The translations under genes and the position numbers were made by a program. The notes under the pieces were generated by a model. The model made no database searches. It had not been told where the DNA came from and saw only the letters and a program-made list of their open reading frames with translations. DNA of 8,076 bases from Microbacteriaceae bacterium (GTDB lineage Bacteria > Actinomycetota > Actinomycetes > Actinomycetales > Microbacteriaceae): the NCBI GenBank assembly GCA_003454135.1, contig DMKW01000143.1, positions 3,505 to 11,580 of the forward strand. Reading direction: 5' to 3'. Each line of letters starts with the position of its first letter. The first letter of the stretch is position 1. Shown here one piece after another: positions 1 to 6,030 of the stretch.

Positions 1-30
1 CGAAGGCCGGCGCGAGCACGAGCCGCCGAA

Positions 31-1827
31 CTAGCTCCGCAGGCCGCGCCGCAGAAGGTCGATGCGCGCCTGCAGCTGCGACACGCTCGCCTGGGCAACG
101 GAGGGGCCGCCGGCGATCCTGCGCAGTTCGGCGTGAACGATGCCGTGCGGCTCGCCCGTGGCCTTCGCGCGCATGCCGACAAGGCTGTTGAGCAGCGCCC
201 GCTGCTCCTTGAGGTTGCGATACAGCGGAACCGGCTCGGCGGCCTGCGCGTCGCCGGGTTGCTTCTGCCGGTCGATGATGCGTCTGGCCTGCCGGGCCTG
301 GCGGTGCCGCAGCAGCTCCTTCACCTGGTCGGGTTCGAGAAGGCCGGGGATGCCGATGAAGTCGAGCTCCTCGAGGCTATCCACCGCCGCCCCGACGCCG
401 AATTCGCCGCCGTCGAAGAGCACCCGGTCGAAGGCCGCCTCCGATTCGAGCGGCTTGAAATCGAAAAGCAGCGCATCGCCGGAGGCCGACTCGACCCGAT
501 TGGCATCGTCGGCGGCGTCATCGTCGAGCAGGATCTCTTCGAGACCCTCCCCCGGGTCGCGGTCGAGGGCGTGATCCCGTTCGAGCTCGAGTTGCGATGC
601 GAGCTCCAGCAGGCTCGGCACGCTCGGCAGAAAAATGGATGCGGTCTCGCCACGCCTCCGCGTCCGCACGAAGCGCCCGATCGCCTGGGCGAAAAAGAGG
701 GGGGTGGATGCCGAGGTCGCGTACACGCCGACTCCGAGCCGCGGGATGTCCACGCCTTCCGACACCATGCGCACGGCGACCATCCAACGGGAGTCGCTCG
801 CGGCGAACTCGCCGATCTTGTCGCTCGCGGCCTTCTCGTCCGACAGCACGACGGTCGGGGCGGTGCCGGTGATGGTCTCGAGAATCGAGGCGTAGGAGCG
901 CGCAGCGTAATGGTCCGTGGCGATCACGAGGCCTCCGGCATCCGGAACACCGTGTCTCACCTCGGTGAGCCTCCGGTTGGCGGCCTTGAGCACCGCCGGA
1001 ACCCATTCGCCCTCCGGGTCGAGCGCCGTTCGCCAGGCCTGGGCGGTGACGTCCTTCGTGTCGCCTTCGCCGAGCCTCGCTTCCATCTCGTCGCCCGTGC
1101 GGGTGCGCCAGCGCATCTTGCCCGCGTAGGCCATGAAGATGACCGGGCGCACGACGCCGTCGGCGAGGGCCCGCCCGTAGCCGTAGGCGTAGTCGGCCTG
1201 CGACGTGCGGATGCCGTGCTCGTCCGGGTAGTAGGTGACGAACGGGATGGGCGATGTGTCCGAACGGAACGGCGTGCCCGTGAGGTTCAGCCGGCGGGTG
1301 GCCGGCTCGAAGGCCTCGCGGATCGCATCCCCCCAGCTGAGCGCGTCTCCGCCGTGGTGCACCTCGTCGAGGATCACGAGCGAACGGCCGCCCTCGGTGA
1401 GGCTGCGGTGCAGCGCCGGCCGCATGGCGACCTGCGCGTACGTCACCGCGACGCCGTGGTAATGCTTGCCATGCCAGCCGTGCGAATTCTTGAAGCCGGG
1501 ATCGAGCCGCACGCCAACCCGGTGGGCGGCATCTGCCCACTGGCGCTTCAGGTGTTCGGTCGGGGCGACGACGGTCACCCGGTCGATCTTGCGCTGGGCG
1601 AGAAGTTCCGTCACAAGCCGCAGCGCGAAGGTGGTCTTGCCGGCGCCGGGTGTGGCCGCCACGAGAAAGTCGCGCGGTTCCGAGACGAAATAGGCGTCGA
1701 GGGCCTCCGCCTGCCAGGCGCGGAGCTTGTCCGCCGTGCCGCGGGCGGCCCGCTCCGGGAACGACGGCGAAAGGTGCTCAGCCGCAGACCTGCCCACCGA
1801 AGGACCGAACGGCAGTGGAGTGCTCAC
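31..1827 (-). CDS. DEAD/DEAH-box superfamily 2 helicase
   Basis: A 598-residue ATP-dependent nucleic-acid helicase/translocase, presumably cytoplasmic. Visible in order: Walker A ATPGAGKTT (residues 58-66), Walker B DEVH (154-157), motif III-like LTGTPFR (182-188), then the second RecA lobe with motif V VSEGVDIPRLGV (355-366) and motif VI QAIGRFVRTRR (381-391). The arrangement resembles the COG1061/SSL2 (XPB-like) branch of SF2, which includes DNA-repair and restriction-associated helicases. An acidic stretch (about 430-442) leads into a C-terminal region of about 150 residues that I cannot assign to a named domain; it ends in a pattern of H-x3-H-x2-LRR-x2-GGP followed by SVSQLQARI (about 561-589). 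The start is GTG at 1827; a TAGGGT -10-like element lies 8 nt upstream and there is no good ribosome binding site, so it may be leaderless. It is transcribed divergently from the HTH_42 gene. The helicase fold is certain; the substrate (DNA or RNA) and pathway are not shown. Confidence 0.93.
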   Translation of the reverse strand: MSTPLPFGPSVGRSAAEHLSPSFPERAARGTADKLRAWQAEALDAYFVSEPRDFLVAATPGAGKTTFALRLVTELLAQRKIDRVTVVAPTEHLKRQWADAAHRVGVRLDPGFKNSHGWHGKHYHGVAVTYAQVAMRPALHRSLTEGGRSLVILDEVHHGGDALSWGDAIREAFEPATRRLNLTGTPFRSDTSPIPFVTYYPDEHGIRTSQADYAYGYGRALADGVVRPVIFMAYAGKMRWRTRTGDEMEARLGEGDTKDVTAQAWRTALDPEGEWVPAVLKAANRRLTEVRHGVPDAGGLVIATDHYAARSYASILETITGTAPTVVLSDEKAASDKIGEFAASDSRWMVAVRMVSEGVDIPRLGVGVYATSASTPLFFAQAIGRFVRTRRRGETASIFLPSVPSLLELASQLELERDHALDRDPGEGLEEILLDDDAADDANRVESASGDALLFDFKPLESEAAFDRVLFDGGEFGVGAAVDSLEELDFIGIPGLLEPDQVKELLRHRQARQARRIIDRQKQPGDAQAAEPVPLYRNLKEQRALLNSLVGMRAKATGEPHGIVHAELRRIAGGPSVAQASVSQLQARIDLLRRGLRS

Positions 1828-1835
1828 TTGAAAAG

Positions 1836-1841
1836 ACCCTA
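1836..1841 (-). promoter_or_regulatory. Putative -10 element of the helicase gene (leaderless)
   Basis: On the minus strand TAGGGT matches the actinobacterial TANNNT -10 pattern and ends 8 nt before the GTG start at 1827. Transcription would begin at or next to the start codon, giving a leaderless mRNA. No convincing -35 hexamer is seen at 16-19 nt. Leaderless genes are common in actinobacteria; applying this here is inference. Confidence 0.42.
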
Positions 1842-1851
1842 CCGGCAGCGG

Positions 1852-1906
1852 CCGTCACCGGCGTCCAGGCGGCCGTGCGCGTGACGGATGTCGCGGCTAT
1901 CGTCAC
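1852..1906. repeat. Three copies of CGTCAC/GTGACG in the divergent promoter region
   Basis: CCGTCAC (1852-1858), GTGACGG (1881-1887) and CGTCAC (1901-1906) lie between two divergent genes. The first two form a 7-bp inverted repeat; the second and third form a perfect 6-bp inverted repeat whose right arm overlaps the putative -10 of the HTH_42 gene. The arrangement could be an operator for a dimeric regulator acting on both genes. Short GC-rich repeats also arise by chance, so the functional reading is tentative. Confidence 0.3.
1898..1903 (+). promoter_or_regulatory. Putative -10 element of the HTH_42 gene (leaderless)
   Basis: TATCGT fits TANNNT and ends 6 nt before the ATG at 1910, placing the likely transcription start at or next to the A of the start codon. 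There is no Shine-Dalgarno sequence between it and the ATG. No -35 match is evident at standard spacing. The right half of a GTGACG/CGTCAC inverted repeat overlaps it. Confidence 0.42.
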
Positions 1907-1909
1907 ATC

Positions 1910-3040
1910 ATGACCACTCCGGTCCTCGGCGTGAGGCGGCTCAATCGCGCCACCCTCGCACGCCAGTTGCTGCTCGAGCGATCGACGATGGATCCGGTCG
2001 CCGCGCTCGAGCACCTGCTCGGTCTCCAGTCCCAGACCGCCCAGAGTTGGTACACGGCGCTCTGGTCTCGGCTCGACAGGTTTGACGCCGCGGCGTTCGG
2101 CGCGCAGCTCGAGAACCGCAGCGTCGTTCGCATCGCCGCCATGCGCGGCACCGTTCACGCGCTCTCCGCCCGCGACGCGATCGAGTTGCGCCCGCTCGTG
2201 CAGCCCGTGATCGAACGCGGCACCGTCGGCAGTCATGGCCGCCGCTGGGCCGGGCTGGATGTCGCCGCCGTCACCGAGGCGGCCCGCCGCATTCTCGAGG
2301 CTGCCCCGCTCACCTGGGCCGACCTGGGCGCCCGGCTGCGCGGCGGCTGGCCCGATTTCGACGCCGACGCGCTCGCGCAGGTCGCGCGCTGCTACCTCCC
2401 CCTCGTGCAGACTCCCCCGCGCGGGGTGTGGGGCAAGAGCGGTCTCGCGAAACACACGACCCTCGAGGCCTGGCTCGGGGAATCGGTCGCATCCCAGCCG
2501 TCACTGGCGGCCATGGCGCTTCGTTACTTCGCGGCGTTTGGACCGGCGACCGTCATGGACCTTCAGGCGTGGTGCGGTCTCACGCGGCTCGGCGAGGTGA
2601 TCGACGCGCTTCGGCCCCGACTCAGGGTGTTCCGCAGCGATTCGGGCCGGGAGCTATTCGACCTGCCGGATGCGCCCTTGCCGCCGGATGACGCGCCAGC
2701 GCCTCCCCGTTTCCTGCCGGACTACGACAACGTGCTGTTGTCTTTCGCCGATCGAACGCGCCTGGGTGCCTACGACCTGTTCGGCCTCAGCGGGAGCGCA
2801 AATGGCGTGCTCCCCGGCTGGGTGCTCGTCGACGGGTTCCTGCGGGCAACGTGGCGCATCGAACGGCCGGGCGCCGCGAGGGTCGCCGACAGTGGCGCGC
2901 CGGCCGTGCTCACGGTCACGGCGCTCGATCGGCTCTCTCGAGCGGAACGGACCGCGGTCGAGCGGGAGGGCTCTGCGCTCGCGCGTTTCGTCGCCGGCGA
3001 TTCCGCGCCCCACCAGGTGCGACTGGTGCAGGCCGGGTGA
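1910..3040 (+). CDS. Winged-helix HTH_42 protein, AlkZ/AlkX-like DNA glycosylase superfamily
   Basis: A 376-residue protein of the HTH_42 (formerly DUF1006) superfamily, built from tandem winged-helix domains. Characterised members are DNA glycosylases: Streptomyces AlkZ, which unhooks azinomycin interstrand crosslinks, and E. coli AlkX (YcaQ). Sequence support: LLGLQSQ (36-42), at the place of the catalytic Q-x-Q/D motif, giving Q40 and Q42; MRGTVHALSARD (78-89); RYFAAFGPATVMDLQAW (205-221); FLPDYDNVLLSFADRTR (268-284); and VLVDGFLRATWRIE (305-318). The two-glutamine form resembles the AlkZ type rather than the AlkX Q-x-D type, although the middle residue is Ser where an aliphatic residue is usual. 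The length is normal for the family. ATG at 1910 is preceded by a TATCGT -10-like element and no ribosome binding site. The neighbour is a divergent SF2 helicase. Family membership is strong; glycosylase activity and lesion type are inferred. Confidence 0.88.
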   Translation: MTTPVLGVRRLNRATLARQLLLERSTMDPVAALEHLLGLQSQTAQSWYTALWSRLDRFDAAAFGAQLENRSVVRIAAMRGTVHALSARDAIELRPLVQPVIERGTVGSHGRRWAGLDVAAVTEAARRILEAAPLTWADLGARLRGGWPDFDADALAQVARCYLPLVQTPPRGVWGKSGLAKHTTLEAWLGESVASQPSLAAMALRYFAAFGPATVMDLQAWCGLTRLGEVIDALRPRLRVFRSDSGRELFDLPDAPLPPDDAPAPPRFLPDYDNVLLSFADRTRLGAYDLFGLSGSANGVLPGWVLVDGFLRATWRIERPGAARVADSGAPAVLTVTALDRLSRAERTAVEREGSALARFVAGDSAPHQVRLVQAG

Positions 3041-3074
3041 ACCGCGCGCGGGCGAGAGCGCCACACGCACCGTG

Positions 3075-3100
3075 GCCTCCCCGCCAGGCGGCGGGGAGGC
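3075..3100. terminator. Hairpin between convergent genes, likely bidirectional terminator
   Basis: A perfect 11-bp GC-rich stem (left arm 3075-3085, right arm 3090-3100) with a 4-nt loop AGGC lies in the 72-bp gap between the converging HTH_42 and GlsB-like genes. Neither strand has a T-tract after it, so it is not a canonical intrinsic terminator, but stems of this kind without U-tails are common between convergent actinobacterial genes. Confidence 0.6.
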
Positions 3101-3112
3101 GGTGATCGGGCG

Positions 3113-3379
3113 CTACGCCCGGCGCGAGTTGCGGGTGATGAGCCCGAAGATCAGCAGCACGACGATCGATCCGAGAATCGCGACGATCCAGGTCTGGATC
3201 GAGAAGAAGCTCTCGAGCCCGATCCCGAAAATCGCGGATCCGATCCAACCGCCCAGGAGCGCTCCGACAACCCCGAGGAGGAGAGTGACGAGCCATCCGC
3301 CGCCCTGCCTGCCCGGCAGGATGGCTTTAGCGATCGCGCCAGCCAGTAGTCCCAGAATGATCCATCCGAGTAAACCCAT
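3113..3379 (-). CDS. GlsB/YeaQ/YmgE-family small stress membrane protein
   Basis: An 88-residue, very hydrophobic, Gly-rich protein of the transglycosylase-associated family (PF04226). Three membrane spans are predicted by eye: about 3-20, 29-52 and 62-83. The family hallmark GLLAGAIAKAILPGRQGGG (10-28) links the first two spans, and a basic tail RNSRRA ends the protein. Members sit in the cytoplasmic membrane and are associated with general or envelope stress; the molecular function is not established and the 'transglycosylase-associated' name is historical. I chose ATG 3379 over longer in-frame options (to 3436) because the family begins at the MGLLGWI-type sequence and a GGAG ribosome binding site lies 8 nt before it. 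The stop codon TAG sits in the 3-nt loop of a 6-bp hairpin (3107-3121). It is probably monocistronic. Confidence 0.9.
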   Translation of the reverse strand: MGLLGWIILGLLAGAIAKAILPGRQGGGWLVTLLLGVVGALLGGWIGSAIFGIGLESFFSIQTWIVAILGSIVVLLIFGLITRNSRRA

Positions 3380-3387
3380 GGTCCCAG

Positions 3388-3391
3388 CTCC
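3388..3391 (-). promoter_or_regulatory. Ribosome binding site deciding the GlsB-like start
   Basis: GGAG on the minus strand is separated by 8 nt from ATG 3379. It supports the 88-residue start rather than the upstream in-frame codons, whose extra residues are polar and not family-like. Confidence 0.6.
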
Positions 3392-3468
3392 AAAATGGTG
3401 ATAGTGCTGCGCTCGGATCTCGAACGCCTCATACACTTTGGCATCACCCCCTATTGCGGGGCAAGGGC

Positions 3469-3497
3469 TTGACTCGCGGGGTGTGCGCTGCTACCAG
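3469..3497 (+). promoter_or_regulatory. Candidate promoter of the SGNH hydrolase gene
   Basis: TTGACT (3469-3474) closely matches the -35 consensus. After exactly 17 nt comes TACCAG (3492-3497), a weak -10 (T, A and fifth-position A conserved). Transcription would begin near 3504, giving a leader of about 30 nt that contains AGGTGAGG (3514-3521), a possible though distant ribosome binding site for ATG 3534. The -35 is good and the -10 is poor. Confidence 0.38.
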
Positions 3498-3533
3498 TTG
3501 GCGCGCCGGGCGCAGGTGAGGCACGCTTGGGAT

Positions 3534-4322
3534 ATGACTCAGCAACATCCGTGGTCGCGCTATGTGGCCCTTGGCGATTCGTTCACCGAGGGGATCGGAG
3601 ATCCCGAACCGCGCAGTCCCGGCGGTAATCGAGGGTGGGCTGATCGCGTCGCCGAGGTGCTGAGCAAGAAGACGGACGACTTCGCGTACGCGAACCTCGC
3701 GATCCGGGGCAGGCTGCTTCGCCAGATAGTGGAGGAACAGGTCGAACCGGCTGTCGCGCTGCGCCCCGATCTCGTCACGATCTCCGCGGGCGGCAACGAC
3801 CTCATTCGTCCCAACGGCGACCCGGACCGCCTCGCGACGCAGTTGGAGAAGGCCATCGTGCGGTTGCGATCGAACGACGCGACCGTGGTGCTTTTCAACG
3901 GCCCGGACATCGGCATGACCCCTGTGCTCAATCGTTCGCGAGGCAAGGTGGCCATCTACAACGAGAACCTGCGGGCCATCGCCGTGCGCCACGACCTCGT
4001 CGTCGCCGACATGTGGGCGCTGCACGAGCTGCAGGATCCGAGGATGTGGGCTCCGGACCGCCTGCATTTCTCGCCTATCGGCCACAACACGATCGCGCGC
4101 ATGGTGCTCCAGGCGCTCAACGTGGAGAACGACCTGAAGCCATACGAGCCCGAGCCGTTGCCGAGGCGCCCGTGGCGCCAGGCGAGGGTCGAAGACATGG
4201 GCTGGGCGCGAGAGTACCTCGTGCCGTGGGTGGTACGCCGCATCCGCCACCAGTCGTCGGGCGACGGCATTAGCCCGAAGCGCCCGGAGGCCGGGCCGTA
4301 CCACACGGGCGCGGCCCTTTAG
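3534..4322 (+). CDS. SGNH/GDSL-family hydrolase (lipase/esterase-like)
   Basis: A 262-residue serine hydrolase of the SGNH fold. Block I is ALGDSFTEG with nucleophile Ser16 (12-20); block II carries Asn54 and probably Gly59 in ANLAIRGR (53-60); block III is SAGGND (84-89) with oxyanion-hole Asn88; block V is APDRLHFSPIGH (173-184) with catalytic Asp175 and His178. All four catalytic or oxyanion elements are intact. There is no signal peptide or membrane span, so it is expected to act in the cytoplasm on an ester or acetyl substrate that the sequence does not identify. The C-terminal 60 or so residues are Arg/Pro-rich and lie outside the core. The in-frame TTG at 3438 would add 32 residues without family character; ATG 3534 places the GDS motif at the usual distance from the N terminus. 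It converges with the acetyltransferase, with a 4-bp gap between stop codons. Confidence 0.92.
   Translation: MTQQHPWSRYVALGDSFTEGIGDPEPRSPGGNRGWADRVAEVLSKKTDDFAYANLAIRGRLLRQIVEEQVEPAVALRPDLVTISAGGNDLIRPNGDPDRLATQLEKAIVRLRSNDATVVLFNGPDIGMTPVLNRSRGKVAIYNENLRAIAVRHDLVVADMWALHELQDPRMWAPDRLHFSPIGHNTIARMVLQALNVENDLKPYEPEPLPRRPWRQARVEDMGWAREYLVPWVVRRIRHQSSGDGISPKRPEAGPYHTGAAL
4293..4320 (+). terminator. Possible terminator overlapping the end of the SGNH gene
   Basis: GGGCCG (4293-4298) pairs with CGGCCC (4312-4317) around a 13-nt loop and is followed by TTT, then AGGC, then TTTT. The stem lies inside the last codons of the gene. The 6-bp stem and interrupted T-run make it a modest candidate; it could also stop the convergent acetyltransferase transcript. 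Confidence 0.33.
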
Positions 4323-4326
4323 GCTT

Positions 4327-4837
4327 TTAGGCGTGGCGAACGACGGCCATGACGATCACGTCCGACCACTCGCCGTTCCAGTTCCACGCCTCCCGAAGGA
4401 CGCCCTCCTGGTGGAACCCCGCCTTCGCGTAGACCCGCTGTGCCCGGGTGTTGAAGTCGACGACCTCGAGCGTGATGCGGTGCAGGCCGACGATGTCGAG
4501 ACCGTAGTCGACGACGGCCTTCGTGGCCTCAGAACCGTAGCCCTTGCCGAACACCGTTTCCCCGCCGAGCGCGATTCGAAAGCGCATCGACTCGTTGTGC
4601 GGGTCCAGGTCGTTGAGCACGACCTCCCCAACGTATTCCCCATCCGACGACCGGATGATCGCCCAGTCAGCGCGGTCATGGGCGCTCGCCCGCGACGCGA
4701 GCCAGTCACGGGTCTGCCGTTCGGTAGAGACCTCGTGCGTGCCGGTGAGACGCCGCGATTTTCGGATCGTTGATCGCGGCCCAACTGCCGTCGAAGTGCT
4801 CCGGCCCGAGCGGTTCGAGGCGCAGGGACGCGGTCAC
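4327..4837 (-). pseudogene. GNAT acetyltransferase (RimJ/RimL type), single-base frameshift
   Basis: Read in two frames, this is a 169-residue GNAT N-acetyltransferase. The first frame from GTG 4837 gives VTASLRLEPLGPEHFDG and then INDPKIA; the second frame resumes with RLTGTHEVSTERQTRDW and runs to the TAA at 4327. Dropping one G from GCGGCGTCTCACC (about 4753-4754) gives I-A-R-L-T-G-T-H, which fits the usual sequence at this place in the family. Without that correction the first frame stops at 4706-4708. The C-terminal half is intact: acetyl-CoA loop FGKGYGSEA (96-104 of the repaired protein), GLHRITLEV (117-125), and NTRAQRVYAKAGFHQEG (129-145). Homologues acetylate amino groups of proteins, antibiotics or small molecules; the substrate here is unknown. 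A 97-residue fragment from GTG 4620 remains open. There is no Shine-Dalgarno before GTG 4837, and the desaturase terminator ends only 18 nt upstream. The shift is either a real recent mutation or a sequencing error. Confidence 0.85.
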
Positions 4838-4854
4838 GAGGGTGGCTTGGTCAC

Positions 4855-4902
4855 GAAAAAAGTCGGGGGCGATTATGTCTTTCGACGTTACCGCCCCCGA
4901 CT
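4855..4902 (-). terminator. Rho-independent terminator of the desaturase gene
   Basis: On the minus strand an 11-bp stem (arms 4892-4902 and 4861-4871, core GTCGGGGGCG with CGCCCCCGAC) is followed by a run of six T (4861-4856), which begins with the last stem base. The 20-nt loop contains a smaller GTC-GAAA-GAC hairpin, a GNRA-type tetraloop. It starts 28 nt after the desaturase stop codon. This is the best intrinsic terminator in the window. Confidence 0.88.
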
Positions 4903-4929
4903 ATTTCGAGGAAGAGACGTGGAGAACCG

Positions 4930-6030
4930 TTAGCGGCCGAACTGGGCCGCGGCCGGGCAATCGAATGGGTCGCCGCCGGCGGCGAGTCCCACGCGGTTGA
5001 GGTACCTGACCACGATGCCGTAGGACTCCGTGAGCGTCGTCTCGGTGTAGGCGATGTTGTGCGTGTCGCAGTACTCCTTGGCGATCTCGCGAGCCTGGGC
5101 GAGGTGCGGACGCGGCATGTTGGGGAACAGGTGGTGCTCGATCTGGTAGTTCAGCCCGCCCATGAACGTCGTGGTGCCGGCACCCTTGATGTTGCGCGAG
5201 GTGAGCACCTGGCGGCGCAGGAAGTCGACCTTGCTGTCGTGCGGAAGGGTCGGCATGCCCTTGTGGTTGGGGGCGAAGGATGCGCCCATGTAGACGCCGA
5301 AGACCGCGAGCTGCACGCCGATGAACGCGAAGGCCATCCCCACGGGCAGGCTCAGGAATATCACGGCGACGTAAGCGCTGATGCGGGAGACGAGCATGCC
5401 TATTTCGAGCCAGCGCTTGTCGACCTTGCCCTTGCCGAACACGGTCTTGAAGCCGAGGATGTGCAGGTTGAGACCCTCGAAGGCCAGTGCGGGGAAGAAC
5501 AGGTAGCCCTGTCGCTTGGTCGCCCAGGCGTAAAATCCTCGGGTCTTGGCCGCATCATCTTCGAGGAATGACACGAAGTCCTGCTCGATGTCCGGATCTT
5601 TGCCGATTACGTTGGGGTTGGCGTGGTGGCGGCTGTGCTTGGTCATCCACCACGAGTAGCTGATGCCCACGAAAAGATTGGCGAGAGCGCGGCCGGCGAC
5701 GTCGTTGGCCTTGCCGGACTCGAACACCTGACGGTGCGCAGCCTCGTGTGCGAGGAATGCGTATTGGGTGAGGATGATGCCGAGCACGCCGGCGATGAGC
5801 AGTTGGTACCAGCTGTCTCCGAGCAGTACGAAGCCGGTGATGGCGCCCCCGAGGGCGGCGGTGATGATCGCGAAGATCATGACGTAGAAGCCGGTGCGGC
5901 GGCGCAAGAGGCCGGCGTCCCGTACGGTGCGCAGAAGAGCGGAGTATTCGGTGGTGGGGTTAGTGCGGCTTCCGCCCGGACGGGTCTTCGTGAAGGTGAC
6001 AACCGGGGATGCGGATACGGAGTCAGACAC
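4930..6030 (-). CDS. Membrane fatty-acid (acyl-CoA) desaturase
   Basis: A 366-residue integral-membrane di-iron desaturase that introduces a cis double bond into fatty-acyl chains and so adjusts membrane fluidity. The three histidine boxes are intact: HEAAH (95-99), HSRHH (132-136) and QIEHH (296-300); an additional NHKGMP at 255-260 provides another His near the metal site. A Gln at the head of box three is the form found in front-end (delta-5/6-type) desaturases and in bacterial 'linoleoyl-CoA desaturase'-annotated proteins such as mycobacterial DesA3; regiospecificity cannot be read from this. Hydrophobic segments lie at about 49-70, 77-94, 116-128 and 208-250. There is no fused cytochrome b5 or reductase domain, so an external electron donor is needed and none is encoded here. 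Start GTG 6030 is preceded by GAGG with 4-nt spacing. The gene is followed by a strong terminator and is probably a single-gene unit. Confidence 0.94.
   Translation of the reverse strand: MSDSVSASPVVTFTKTRPGGSRTNPTTEYSALLRTVRDAGLLRRRTGFYVMIFAIITAALGGAITGFVLLGDSWYQLLIAGVLGIILTQYAFLAHEAAHRQVFESGKANDVAGRALANLFVGISYSWWMTKHSRHHANPNVIGKDPDIEQDFVSFLEDDAAKTRGFYAWATKRQGYLFFPALAFEGLNLHILGFKTVFGKGKVDKRWLEIGMLVSRISAYVAVIFLSLPVGMAFAFIGVQLAVFGVYMGASFAPNHKGMPTLPHDSKVDFLRRQVLTSRNIKGAGTTTFMGGLNYQIEHHLFPNMPRPHLAQAREIAKEYCDTHNIAYTETTLTESYGIVVRYLNRVGLAAGGDPFDCPAAAQFGR

Noticed and set aside
518..1540. Minus-strand 340-codon frame within the helicase gene
   Set aside because: A frame-shifted shadow of the helicase on the same strand; Arg/Pro/Gly-rich with no motifs.
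133..1884. Very long plus-strand open frame (583 codons) opposite the helicase
   Set aside because: It is antisense to a gene with complete helicase motifs, its product is Arg/Gly/His-rich with no recognisable domain, and such frames are usual opposite high-GC3 genes.
3380..3436. Longer N terminus for the GlsB-like protein
   Set aside because: The extra residues are polar and unlike the family, and the GGAG ribosome binding site points to ATG 3379.
3438..3533. Longer N terminus for the SGNH hydrolase from TTG 3438
   Set aside because: The 32 added residues have no signal-peptide or family character, and a better start with the expected distance to the GDS motif is at 3534, downstream of a candidate promoter.
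4706..4760. Programmed +1 ribosomal frameshift as an explanation for the acetyltransferase break
   Set aside because: There is no stop codon or recognisable slippery sequence at the shift point, and programmed shifts are not known to me in this family. Mutation or sequencing error is simpler.
4356..4784. 142-codon minus-strand frame over the acetyltransferase
   Set aside because: It is the third frame; the product is Ser/Arg/Thr-rich with no motifs. The real protein is in the other two minus-strand frames, joined by a frameshift.
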